From contig JBOGHU010000086.1 of NCBI GenBank assembly GCA_050742255.1, positions 1 through 12,571 on the forward strand: DNA of 12,571 nt, read 5' to 3'. Source of the DNA: JBOGHU01 sp050742255 (GTDB lineage Bacteria > Actinomycetota > Acidimicrobiia > Acidimicrobiales > CADCSY01). The notes below the pieces were generated by a model that was not told the origin of the DNA, did not search any database, and worked only from the letters and a program-made list of their open reading frames with translations. The translations under genes and the position numbers were made by a program. Of the stretch, positions 5,137 to 12,407 are shown piece after piece. Positions within the stretch are counted from its first letter, which is position 1; each line of letters begins with the position of its first letter.

Positions 5137-6299
5137 CCACGCCCCAGGCCGTGCAGGTCGCCCTCGACACCCGCCCACAGGCGCCCGAGCCCGGCACCGC
5201 CGCCGCCGACGTGGCGGCCACCGACCTGGCCGGTCTGCGGGCCCAGGCCGACCGCGCCGCCCACGCCGACGTGGAGGCGGCGCTGCGCCGCCCCCGCCGG
5301 GGCCTGCCCGAGCTGGCCGCCCTTCTCTCCCCGGCCGCCGGCGAGCGCCTGGAGGACCTGGCCCAGGCCGCCCACCGGTTGACGGTCCGCCGCTTCGGCC
5401 GCACCGTCCGCCTCTTCGCGCCCCTCTACCTCTCCAACGAGTGCGCCTCCACCTGCACCTACTGCGGGTTCTCGGCGACCAACCGGATCGCCCGGCGCAC
5501 CCTGGCCCCGAAGGAGGTGGCCGCCGAGGCCGCCGCCCTGGTCGACCGCGGCTTCCGGAACCTGCTGCTGGTCTCGGGCGAGCATGCCCGCATCGTGAGC
5601 CGGGGGTACCTCGTCGACTGCGTGCGGGCCGCGGCCCCGCTCATGCCCGAGCTGTCGATCGAGGTGCAGGTGTGGGACACGCCCACCTACCGCCGCCTGG
5701 TCGAGGCCGGCTGCGACGGCCTGGTCGTCTACCAGGAGACCTACGACCGCCAGCGCTACGCCCAGGTGCACCTGAAGGGCAGGAAGCGCAACTACGACTG
5801 GCGCCTGGCCGCCCCCGACCGCGGCGCCCGGGCGGGGATGCGCCGCCTCGGGATAGGCGCCCTGCTCGGCCTCCACCCCGACTGGCGAGCGGAGGTCCTC
5901 GCCGTCGCCGCCCACGCCCAGGCCCTGGTCCGGCGGTGGTGGCGGTGCCAGGTGACGGTGGCCCTCCCCCGCCTGCGCCCCGCCGCCGGGGGGTACCAGC
6001 CGACCCGACCGGTCGACGACCGGGAGCTGGCGCAGCTGCTGTGCGCCCTGCGGCTGGTGCTGCCCGACGTAGGGCTGTCGCTGTCGACCCGGGAGCCGCC
6101 AGAGCTCCGCGATGCCCTGCTCCCCCTCGGCGTCACCCAGATGTCGGCCGGGTCCCACACCGAGCCCGGCGGGTACAGCGAGCCGAGCGAGGCCGAGCCC
6201 CAGTTCGCCATCGGCGACCGCCGCCCTCCCGCCGAGGTCGCGGCCGTGCTTCGGCGGGCCGGCTACGACCCGGTCTGGAAGGACTGGGAGCGGGCCTAG
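5133..6299 (+). CDS. thiH: 2-iminoacetate synthase ThiH (radical SAM)
   Basis: ThiH cleaves tyrosine by a radical S-adenosylmethionine reaction to give p-cresol and dehydroglycine (2-iminoacetate), the C2-N donor used by ThiG. The 388-residue protein carries the CX3CX2C cluster motif as NECASTCTYCGFS (C104, C108, C111). Later family features include LLLVSGEHA, YQETYDRQRY, HLKGRKRNYDWRL, GIGALLGLHPDW, SLSTREPPELRD and the C-terminal MSAGSHTEPGGY, which together identify ThiH and not the related ThiC or FbiC/CofH groups. The first ~75 residues are Ala-rich and poorly conserved. The start is GTG 5133, overlapping the thiG stop by 4 bases, so the two are translationally coupled. The iron-sulfur enzyme is oxygen-sensitive, in contrast to the glycine oxidase ThiO used by many aerobic actinobacteria. 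Confidence 0.95.
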   Translation: MTTPQAVQVALDTRPQAPEPGTAAADVAATDLAGLRAQADRAAHADVEAALRRPRRGLPELAALLSPAAGERLEDLAQAAHRLTVRRFGRTVRLFAPLYLSNECASTCTYCGFSATNRIARRTLAPKEVAAEAAALVDRGFRNLLLVSGEHARIVSRGYLVDCVRAAAPLMPELSIEVQVWDTPTYRRLVEAGCDGLVVYQETYDRQRYAQVHLKGRKRNYDWRLAAPDRGARAGMRRLGIGALLGLHPDWRAEVLAVAAHAQALVRRWWRCQVTVALPRLRPAAGGYQPTRPVDDRELAQLLCALRLVLPDVGLSLSTREPPELRDALLPLGVTQMSAGSHTEPGGYSEPSEAEPQFAIGDRRPPAEVAAVLRRAGYDPVWKDWERA

Positions 6300-6302
6300 G
6301 CG

Positions 6303-6333
6303 GGCCCTGGGACGGCCGATCCCGAAGAGGGCC
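6303..6333 (+). terminator. Hairpin after thiH
   Basis: ggccct (6303-6308) pairs with agggcc (6328-6333), and inside it ggga (6309-6312) pairs with tccc (6320-6323), leaving a 7-nt loop and a GAAG bulge. It sits 3 nt after the thiH stop and before the predicted promoter of the next gene, so it probably ends the riboswitch-controlled transcript. There is no T-run, and readthrough is possible. Confidence 0.45.
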
Positions 6334-6346
6334 TCCGTCGAGACGG

Positions 6347-6352
6347 TATCGT
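6347..6352 (+). promoter_or_regulatory. Predicted -10 (TATCGT) of the sulfate assimilation unit
   Basis: TATCGT ends 6 nt before ATG 6359, giving a leaderless transcript. No Shine-Dalgarno is visible before that ATG, which agrees with this. The region that would hold the -35 overlaps the hairpin after thiH and does not resemble a consensus. Confidence 0.5.
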
Positions 6353-6358
6353 CGCCTG

Positions 6359-8092
6359 ATGACCGAGCACCTCATCGCTCCCCACGGAGGCGAGCTTTGC
6401 CAGCTGGTGGTCGCCCCCGAGCGGGCCGAGGAGCTGAGGCGAGAGTCGGCGGCATGGCCGTCGTGGGACCTCACGTCCCGCCAGCTCTGTGACCTGGAGC
6501 TGCTGCTCAGCGGAGGCTTCTCCCCCCTCCGGGGCTTCCTCGGCTCCGACGACCACGAGTCGGTGTGCGAGAGGATGCGGCTGGCCGACGGCACCATCTG
6601 GCCCGTCCCGGTCACCCTCGACGTCCCCGAGGAGCTGGCCCGCCGGCTCGGCCCCGGCGCCACCGTGGCCCTCCGCGACCCCGAGGGGGTGCTGCTGGCG
6701 GCCCTCCACGTCGACGACGTCTACCGCCCCGACCGCCGGGCCGAGGCCCAGGCCGTCTTCGCCACGACCAGCACCGAGCACCCCGGCGTGGCCCACCTGC
6801 TGGAGCGCACCTGCGACCACTACCTGGGCGGGTGGCTGGAGGGTCTCCAGCCCCCGGTCCACTACGACTTCCGCTCCCTGCGCCTGACGCCCGCCCAGCT
6901 CCGGGCGGAGCTGGCCCGCCGGGGCTGGCGCCGGGTCGTGGCCTTCCAGACCCGCAACCCCATGCACCGGGCCCACCAGGAGCTGACCTTCCGGGCCGCC
7001 AGGACGGTCGAGGCCAACCTCCTCATCCACCCGGTGGTGGGCATGACCAAGCCCGGTGACATCGACCACTACACCCGGGTCCGCTGCTACCAGGCGGCCG
7101 TCGGCACCTACCCGCAGGCGACGGCGATGCTGGCCCTGCTCCCCCTGGCCATGCGCATGGCCGGGCCCCGAGAGGCGCTCTGGCACGCCATCATCCGCAA
7201 GAACCACGGCTGCACCCACCTCATCGTGGGCCGGGACCACGCCGGGCCCGGCGCCGATGCCGACGGCCGGCCCTTCTACGGGCCCTACGCCGCCCAGGAG
7301 CTCCTGGCCGCCCACCAGGCGGAGCTGGGTGTCGAGATGGTGCCCTTCCGCATGATGGTCTACGTCGACGACCTCGACGCCTACCGGCCCGAGGACGAGG
7401 TTCCCGCCGGCGCCCGGGTGCTCTCGATCTCGGGCACCGAGCTGCGCCGGCGCCTGACCGAGGGGGGCGACCTCCCGCCGTGGTTCACCTTCCCCGCCGT
7501 GGCCGACGAGCTCCGCCGCAGCCACCCGCGCCGCGCCGCCCAGGGCGTCACCGTGCTCTTCACCGGACTGTCCGGCTCGGGCAAGTCCACCATCGCCAAC
7601 GTGCTCCTGGTCAAGCTGTTGGAGATGGGCGGGCGGGCGGTCACCCTCCTCGACGGTGACGTGGTCCGCAAGCACCTCTCGTCCGAGCTCGGGTTCTCCA
7701 AGGAGCACCGCGACCTCAACATCGCCCGCATCGGCTTCGTCGCCGCCGAGATCACCAAGAACGGCGGCATCGCCATCTGCGCGCCCATCGCGCCCTACGC
7801 GGCCGTGCGCCGGGAGGTCCGGGCCATGGTCGAGCGGTGCGGGGGGTTCGTGCTGGTCCACGTCGACACCCCCCTCGAGGTGTGCGAAGCGAGGGACCGC
7901 AAGGGCCTCTACGCCAAGGCCCGAGCCGGGCTCATCAAGGAGTTCACCGGGATCTCCGACCCTTACGAGGCGCCCGACGACGCCGACGTCGTGATCGACA
8001 CCACCGACACCACCCCCGAGGAGGCGGCCCAGGCCATCATCCTCCACCTCGAGAAGGAGGGGTACCTCGGCCTGGCGCCGGCCGACCGCTAG
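6359..8092 (+). CDS. Bifunctional sulfate adenylyltransferase / adenylylsulfate kinase
   Basis: The fusion activates sulfate in two steps: ATP plus sulfate to APS, then APS to PAPS. The protein is 577 residues. The N-terminal part (about 1-395) is a monomeric-type ATP sulfurylase: FQTRNPMHRAH (196-206, Q-x-RNP-x-H-x-x-H nucleotide motif), VGRDHAGPG (290-298) and ISGTELRRRL near its end. The C-terminal part (about 398-577) is APS kinase: P-loop GLSGSGKST (403-411), LLDGDVVRKHL (D432-G-D434), ELGFSKEHRDLNIARIGFVA across the APS site, and KEFTGISDPYEAP. The P-loop is intact, unlike in some fungal fusions where the kinase-like domain is only regulatory, so both activities are expected. The frame is open well upstream within thiH, but homology begins at MTEHLIAPHGGELC and a -10 lies 6 nt before it. 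It is followed 36 nt later by a permease gene. Confidence 0.95.
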   Translation: MTEHLIAPHGGELCQLVVAPERAEELRRESAAWPSWDLTSRQLCDLELLLSGGFSPLRGFLGSDDHESVCERMRLADGTIWPVPVTLDVPEELARRLGPGATVALRDPEGVLLAALHVDDVYRPDRRAEAQAVFATTSTEHPGVAHLLERTCDHYLGGWLEGLQPPVHYDFRSLRLTPAQLRAELARRGWRRVVAFQTRNPMHRAHQELTFRAARTVEANLLIHPVVGMTKPGDIDHYTRVRCYQAAVGTYPQATAMLALLPLAMRMAGPREALWHAIIRKNHGCTHLIVGRDHAGPGADADGRPFYGPYAAQELLAAHQAELGVEMVPFRMMVYVDDLDAYRPEDEVPAGARVLSISGTELRRRLTEGGDLPPWFTFPAVADELRRSHPRRAAQGVTVLFTGLSGSGKSTIANVLLVKLLEMGGRAVTLLDGDVVRKHLSSELGFSKEHRDLNIARIGFVAAEITKNGGIAICAPIAPYAAVRREVRAMVERCGGFVLVHVDTPLEVCEARDRKGLYAKARAGLIKEFTGISDPYEAPDDADVVIDTTDTTPEEAAQAIILHLEKEGYLGLAPADR

Positions 8093-8128
8093 CGCCCCTG
8101 CCGTGCAGGCGAGGGTGGAGCGTCCCCG

Positions 8129-9928
8129 GTGAGCGCCCTGGCGTGGCTGACCCTCGTGGTGGTGGTGGGCACGGTGGCCGTCCTGGTCACCGAGCGGGTC
8201 AACCCCCCCCTGGCCGTGCTGGGCGCGGTCATCGTGCTGCTGGCGGCCGGCGTGATCGACGACTCGCAGGCCCTCTCGGGCTTCTCCAACCCGGCCCCGG
8301 TCACCGTGGCCGCCCTGTACGTGGTGGCTGGGGCGGTGGAGGCGACGGGCGCCCTGGAGGGGGCCGGCCGGCGGCTGCTGGGCCAGGCCGACGCGGGCGG
8401 GGGCGGGGGCGGGGAGCGCACCAGCCGGCGGGAGCTCGCCCGCCTCCTGGTCCCCACCGCCGCCGCCTCGGCGGTGCTCAACAACACCCCGATCGTCAGC
8501 ATGGCGGCGCCACGGGTGGCGGCGTGGGCCGAGCGGACCGGACGGCTGCCCTCGCAGTTCCTGATGCCGCTCAGCTTCGCCGCCATCCTCGGCGGCGTGG
8601 TCACCACCATCGGGACCTCGACCAACCTGGTCGTGGCCGGCCTGCTCCGCGACGCCGGCCAACCCTCGCTGGGCCTGTTCGAGGTCACCCGGCTGGGCCT
8701 GCCGGTGGCGGTGGCGGGGATCGGCGTCATGCTGGCCACCGCCCCCCGCCTCACCGCCCGGCGGCGATCCTCACGGGAGGAACTGGGCGCCCACGCCCGG
8801 GAGTTCACCATCGAGATGCTGCTGCCGCCCGGCAGCCCCCTCTCGGGCCGCTCGGTGACCGAGGCCGGGCTGCGCAACCTCGAGGGCGTGTTCCTGGTGG
8901 AGATCGAGCGCGACGGCCGCCTGATCGCACCCGTGGGCCCCGACGAGGAGCTGGCCGGCGGGGACAGGCTCGTCTTCGTCGGCAACGTGGGACGGATCCT
9001 CGACCTCCAGCGCATGAGCGGGCTGGTCCCCGCCGAGCAGCGCCACTTCCAGGTCGGCCCCAACAGCAGCCAGCGCTTCTTCCAGGTGGTGGTCACCGGT
9101 GGCTCGGCGCTGGCCGGCACCACGCTGAAGGAGGCCGGCTTCCGCGGCCGCTACGGGGGGGCGGTCGTCGCCCTGCACCGGGGTGGGGAGCGGGTGGGGG
9201 CCAAGCTGGGCGAGGTTCCCCTGCGCGCCGGGGACGTGCTGCTGGTGCTGAGCGACGCCGACTTCCGCCGCCGCTGGCACGACCACCGCGACTTCCTGGT
9301 CGTGTCCCCCGCCGCCACCGACGGGCCGCCCCGGCGGGGGCGGGCCCGGCTCACCCAGCTCGTCATCCTGGCCGTGGTGGTGGCGGCCGGCACCGGCGCC
9401 GTCGACATCCTCCAGGCGTCGCTGCTGGCCGCGGTGGCCCTGGTGGGACTGGGTGCGCTCACCCCGGCCGAGGCCCGGGCCTCGGTGGACCTCGACGTGG
9501 TGGTGCTGATCGCCGCCAGCTTCGGGCTGGGCGCGGCCATCTCCGAGAGCGGGCTGGCCGCCGAGCTGGCCGACCTGCTGGTCGGAGCGGCCGACCGCTT
9601 CGGCGACCTCGGGCTCCTGGGCGGGGTGCTGGTCGCCACCACCATGCTCACCGCCCTGATCTCCAACAACGCCGCCGCCGTCCTCATGTTCCCCATCGCC
9701 ACCGCCGCCGCCGCCCAGGCGGGGCTGGACCCTCGGCCCTTCGCCATCGCGGTGATGCTGGGGGCCTCGGTCGACTTCCTCACACCCATCGGCTACCAGA
9801 CCAACACCATGGTCTACGGCATGGGGGGGTACCACTTCGGCGACTTCGCCCGGCTGGGGGCGCCCCTCACCGCCACCACCCTCCTCGTCGCCCTGGCGGT
9901 CATCCCGCTGGGCTGGCCCCTGCGCTGA
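8129..9928 (+). CDS. SLC13-family permease with two RCK_C-like domains (probable sulfate uptake)
   Basis: This is an inner-membrane permease of 599 residues, predicted to couple anion uptake to Na+ or H+. The two halves of the SLC13 (divalent anion:Na+ symporter) fold flank a central soluble region. The N half has hydrophobic helices from residue 3, the hairpin motif LNNTPIVSMAAPRV (117-130) and GTSTNLVV (162-169). Residues about 225-300 and 312-392 look like two TrkA-C/RCK_C domains (SVTEAGLRNLEGVFLVEI; TLKEAGFRGRYGGAVVALHR), ending LRAGDVLLVLSDADF. The C half has LISNNAAAVLMFP (510-522) and GYQTN (555-559). The GTG 8129 start has GGAG 8 nt upstream. Position 36 nt after the sulfate-activating enzyme points to sulfate as substrate. 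That is inferred from context: relatives move sulfate, carboxylates or other anions. A Gly-rich loop (90-95) is coded by a G-run tract. Confidence 0.87.
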   Translation: MSALAWLTLVVVVGTVAVLVTERVNPPLAVLGAVIVLLAAGVIDDSQALSGFSNPAPVTVAALYVVAGAVEATGALEGAGRRLLGQADAGGGGGGERTSRRELARLLVPTAAASAVLNNTPIVSMAAPRVAAWAERTGRLPSQFLMPLSFAAILGGVVTTIGTSTNLVVAGLLRDAGQPSLGLFEVTRLGLPVAVAGIGVMLATAPRLTARRRSSREELGAHAREFTIEMLLPPGSPLSGRSVTEAGLRNLEGVFLVEIERDGRLIAPVGPDEELAGGDRLVFVGNVGRILDLQRMSGLVPAEQRHFQVGPNSSQRFFQVVVTGGSALAGTTLKEAGFRGRYGGAVVALHRGGERVGAKLGEVPLRAGDVLLVLSDADFRRRWHDHRDFLVVSPAATDGPPRRGRARLTQLVILAVVVAAGTGAVDILQASLLAAVALVGLGALTPAEARASVDLDVVVLIAASFGLGAAISESGLAAELADLLVGAADRFGDLGLLGGVLVATTMLTALISNNAAAVLMFPIATAAAAQAGLDPRPFAIAVMLGASVDFLTPIGYQTNTMVYGMGGYHFGDFARLGAPLTATTLLVALAVIPLGWPLR

Positions 9929-9934
9929 AGACCC

Positions 9935-11029
9935 TCAGCGACTCGGCACGGGCGCCGCCAGCTCGGTGGCGATCACCTCCAGGTCGAAGCCCTCGGTACG
10001 GATGCGGGCGTCGAAGTACTGGAGCGTGGCCACGATGGCCACGATGGGCGTCGTGACCAGGGCGGTGAGGATCCCCCCGACGGCCAGCAGGACCCACCCC
10101 AGGTCGAGGCCCACGAGGAGGGCGACCGTCGAGGGGATGAACCCCAGGACCTGCCCCAGGACCGTCGCGACGAAGCCGGCCAGCAGGGCGATCCCCAGGA
10201 CCGGCCAGAACCGGGGCCGCATCAGCCGCCACGAGCGCCTCACCCCGGCGATGGGGCCCAGGTCCTCCACCACCACGGCCGGCGCCACCGCGACCGAGAG
10301 CGCCATCACCGCCAGGCCCAGGGGTATGCCGGCCAGGATGCCCACCGCCGCCAGCAGCACCCTCGCCACCGGGTCCAGCCCGCTCCCCAGGCCAGCCACG
10401 AGGGCGGCCAGGACCACGCCGGCCATGGCGCCACCCACCTCCAGCACGTGGACCACCACCCACGAGGCCAGCAGCGACCACGCTCGGCGCACCGTGCGCC
10501 GCAGCGCCGGGCCGGCACCGAGCTGCTCACCGAGGTAGGAGGAGGCCACGACCTGGCTGACGGCGCCGGCCAGGAACGGCAGCACCGCCAGGTTGAGCAG
10601 GAGGGAGGCCAGGAGGGCCGCCCCGTTCCCGGCCGACTGGCTGCTCTCCACCGCGGTCTGGGCGACCGACGGGTCGTTGACCACCTGGGTGACGCCCCTC
10701 CCGCCCAGCAGGTCAGACAGGGTGTAGGCGGCGAGGAGCTGGACGGGCACGACGAAGACGGCCGCGATGGCGAAGATCGTCCGGGCGTTGGCCTTCATGA
10801 GCTTGAAGGCCCCATCGAGGATGTCGCTCACCGTCATGGGGTGCAGTGGCAGCGGTCCGGTGCGGGGGCCGCCGCCCGTCGGCCCCGGCGGCGGGGACCC
10901 GGGGCCGGTGCCGGTCCCGGGCGGGGGCCCGTACCCGGGCGGGGGCATCGGGCCGGGAGGCGGTTCGACGGGAGCCCAGCCCGGTCCCCCGTCCGAGTCC
11001 CCCGGCACGCCCTCGGGCGGCTCGGTCAC
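9935..11029 (-). CDS. Multi-pass membrane protein with Pro-rich N terminus (GPDPase_memb-like)
   Basis: The protein is 364 residues. Residues 1-64 are a disordered Pro/Gly-rich tail (PPPGPMPPPGYGPPPG). MTVSDILDGAFKLMKAN (65-81) then opens a membrane domain with about six hydrophobic segments near 84-104, 138-162, 188-213, 223-250, 275-298 and 305-333, plus a short polar C terminus. The DILDGAFKL start, the RRAWSLL and RRSWRLMRPRFWPVLGI blocks and the overall layout resemble the membrane domain associated with glycerophosphodiester phosphodiesterases, common in actinobacteria and often of unknown role. No catalytic domain is attached. The start is GTG 11029, with TACCAT ending 7 nt before it. 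ATG at the MTVSDI position is the alternative and would remove the tail. Its stop lies 6 bp from that of the convergent permease. Confidence 0.78.
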   Translation of the reverse strand: MTEPPEGVPGDSDGGPGWAPVEPPPGPMPPPGYGPPPGTGTGPGSPPPGPTGGGPRTGPLPLHPMTVSDILDGAFKLMKANARTIFAIAAVFVVPVQLLAAYTLSDLLGGRGVTQVVNDPSVAQTAVESSQSAGNGAALLASLLLNLAVLPFLAGAVSQVVASSYLGEQLGAGPALRRTVRRAWSLLASWVVVHVLEVGGAMAGVVLAALVAGLGSGLDPVARVLLAAVGILAGIPLGLAVMALSVAVAPAVVVEDLGPIAGVRRSWRLMRPRFWPVLGIALLAGFVATVLGQVLGFIPSTVALLVGLDLGWVLLAVGGILTALVTTPIVAIVATLQYFDARIRTEGFDLEVIATELAAPVPSR

Positions 11030-11036
11030 CCCCGGG

Positions 11037-11042
11037 ATGGTA
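11037..11042 (-). promoter_or_regulatory. Predicted -10 (TACCAT) of the Pro-rich membrane protein gene
   Basis: TACCAT on the minus strand ends 7 nt before GTG 11029, again consistent with leaderless initiation. It overlaps by 2 bp a weaker plus-strand hexamer TAGTCA (11041-11046), which ends 7 nt before the methyltransferase GTG at 11054 but lacks the final T. The two starts are only 24 bp apart, so the divergent promoters may compete. Confidence 0.4.
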
Positions 11043-11053
11043 GTCAGTGCGGT

Positions 11054-11812
11054 GTGCGCGGCTTCGATGCGGCCACCTACGGCGAACGGATCGCCGCCGT
11101 CTACGACGACTGGTACGGGGAGGGCCCCGACGCCGATGCGACCGTGGACGCCATCGTCTCCCTGGCGAGGGGCGGGCCGGTGCTGGAGCTGGGCGTGGGC
11201 ACCGGGAGGTTGGCGCTGCCCCTCGTCGCCCGGGGCGTGGAGGTGCACGGCGTGGACGCCTCCCCGGCGATGGTCGCGCGCCTGTCGGCCAAGCCCGGCG
11301 GGGACGCCGTGCGGGCGGTGATCGGGGACTTCGCCGAGGTGCCCGCCGCCGTTCCCGACGGCTTCGCCGTGGTGGTGGTGGCGTACAACACGCTGTTCAA
11401 CCTCACCTCGGCCCAGGCCCAGCGGCGCTGCTTCGCCACCGTGGCACGGCGCCTGCGCCCCGGTGGGGCGTTCGTGGTCGAGGCGTTCGTCCCCGACGAG
11501 GGGCCGTTGGCGCCCACCTCGGGCGTGGCGCCCTCGCGGATCGAGACCGACGAGGTGGTGCTGACCGCCTTCCGACGCGATCCCGACCAGCAGTCGGTGG
11601 TGGGCTCCCTCGTGTCGATCACCGAGAGCGGCATCCGCCTCCACCCCTGGCAGATCCGCTACGCGGGGACGGCGGAGCTCGACGCCATGGCCCACGCCGC
11701 CGGCATGGTGGTGGGCGAGCGGTGGGGCGGGTGGCGACGTGAGCCCTTCACCGAGGACAGCCCCCGCCACGTGACCGTGTACCGAGCCGGCGGCGGTGCG
11801 TGGGCGAGATGA
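11054..11812 (+). CDS. Class I SAM-dependent methyltransferase
   Basis: The 252-residue cytosolic protein has the Rossmann-fold methyltransferase signature: motif I VLELGVGTGRLALPL (43-57), the acidic residue at the end of strand 2 in VHGVDASPAMV (D68), FAVVVVAYNTLFNLTS as motif IV, and RRLRPGGAFVVEAFVPD as the motif VI strand. The N terminus FDAATYGERIAAVYDDWY resembles the lid helix of DUF-type small-molecule methyltransferases. The substrate is not evident. The frame stays open far upstream, but the sequence before GTG 11054 is the antisense of the divergent membrane protein gene and shows no homology. The start at GTG gives MRGFDAATYG. There is no clear ribosome site. A poor -10 match (TAGTCA) 7 nt upstream leaves leaderless initiation open. 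It is followed in the same direction by an SRPBCC gene after 91 bases. Confidence 0.86.
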   Translation: MRGFDAATYGERIAAVYDDWYGEGPDADATVDAIVSLARGGPVLELGVGTGRLALPLVARGVEVHGVDASPAMVARLSAKPGGDAVRAVIGDFAEVPAAVPDGFAVVVVAYNTLFNLTSAQAQRRCFATVARRLRPGGAFVVEAFVPDEGPLAPTSGVAPSRIETDEVVLTAFRRDPDQQSVVGSLVSITESGIRLHPWQIRYAGTAELDAMAHAAGMVVGERWGGWRREPFTEDSPRHVTVYRAGGGAWAR

Positions 11813-11843
11813 GGCGACAGACGCTCCGCCCCACCCACCGCCT

Positions 11844-11892
11844 GCTTTGTGCGCGGTCAGCCCGACCATGGCCTGTCCAGCGCACACAAAGC
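11844..11892 (+). other. Possible three-way-junction RNA in the leader of the SRPBCC gene
   Basis: Bases 11844-11851 pair with 11885-11892 (8 bp), and 11852-11854 pair with 11880-11882 across a 2-nt bulge (11883-11884). Two small hairpins fill the interior: ggtc (11855-11858) with gacc (11864-11867), and tgg (11869-11871) with cca (11877-11879), each with a 5-nt loop. Only A11868 is unpaired at the junction. The structure ends 11 nt before the start codon. It does not match a riboswitch or ribozyme class that I recognise. Chance is possible in G+C-rich DNA, but the AT-containing TTTGTG/CACAAA arms make it less trivial. As DNA, the arms could be an operator. Confidence 0.35.
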
Positions 11893-11903
11893 GGCGACGG
11901 CCG

Positions 11904-12341
11904 GTGAACAGCATCCGGGTCGAGACGACCGTCACCGCCCCGCCCGAACGGGTCTGGGCCGCGCTGGCCGACCTGGCGTCCCACGTGGAGTGGATGGCCG
12001 ACGCCGAGGCGATCCGCTTCACCTCGGACCGGACGGCCGGGGTGGGCACAACCTTCGAGTGCGACACCAGCGTGGGGCCCCTTCGGGTCACCGACGTGAT
12101 GGAGGTCACCACCTGGGAGGAGCCGACCGTGCTGGCGGTCCGCCACACCGGCGCGGTGTCGGGCACCGGCCGCTTCACCCTGGAGCCGGCCGGCGGCGGC
12201 ACCCGGTTGACCTGGGTGGAGGAGCTTGACTTCCCGCTGTGGATGGGCGGCAGCGTCGGTGGCGCCCTGGGCAGCCATGTGATGCGGCGGATCTGGAACC
12301 GCAACCTGGACGCCCTCCGCGCCCGGGTGGAGGGCGGTTAG
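11904..12341 (+). CDS. SRPBCC-fold (polyketide cyclase/dehydrase-like) protein
   Basis: The 145-residue protein has the START/Bet v1-like layout: an opening strand IRVETTVTAPPERVWAALAD (4-23) with the typical APPERVW helix start, the HVEWMADAEAI segment, a central antiparallel sheet (GTTFECDTSVGPLRVTDVMEVTTWEEP, GTGRFTLEPAGGGTRLTWVEEL, both split by turns) and the long C-terminal helix (about 120-142). Such proteins bind hydrophobic ligands. The ligand and any enzymatic role cannot be told from sequence. GTG 11904 is chosen because homology begins there. The frame is open from 11796 but the upstream stretch is not protein-like and covers the folded leader. No strong ribosome site is present. 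It may be cotranscribed with the methyltransferase. Confidence 0.82.
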   Translation: MNSIRVETTVTAPPERVWAALADLASHVEWMADAEAIRFTSDRTAGVGTTFECDTSVGPLRVTDVMEVTTWEEPTVLAVRHTGAVSGTGRFTLEPAGGGTRLTWVEELDFPLWMGGSVGGALGSHVMRRIWNRNLDALRARVEGG

Positions 12342-12364
12342 CCGCTTCTGAGGTGCCGTCACGC

Positions 12365-12404
12365 GCCACCGCCACCGCCGAGAGCGGGTGGCGGTGGCGG
12401 TGGC
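12365..12404. terminator. 15-bp perfect stem after the SRPBCC gene
   Basis: gccaccgccaccgcc (12365-12379) pairs perfectly with ggcggtggcggtggc (12390-12404), with a 10-nt loop. It stands 23 nt after the SRPBCC stop and between convergent genes. The arms are built from GGCGGT/ACCGCC repeats, and the right arm carries one extra repeat, so the stem can slide. It lacks a T-run but is the natural stop signal for the plus-strand unit, and perhaps for both strands. Confidence 0.6.
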
Positions 12405-12407
12405 GGT

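Noticed and set aside
5441..6358. Upstream extension of the ATP sulfurylase frame to 883 residues
   Set aside because: The extension is thiH read in another frame. Homology begins at MTEHLIAPHGGEL, with a promoter hexamer just before it.
11030..12304. N-terminal extension of the Pro-rich membrane protein to 789 residues
   Set aside because: The added part is antisense to the methyltransferase and SRPBCC genes and shows no domain. GTG 11029 has a well-placed -10.
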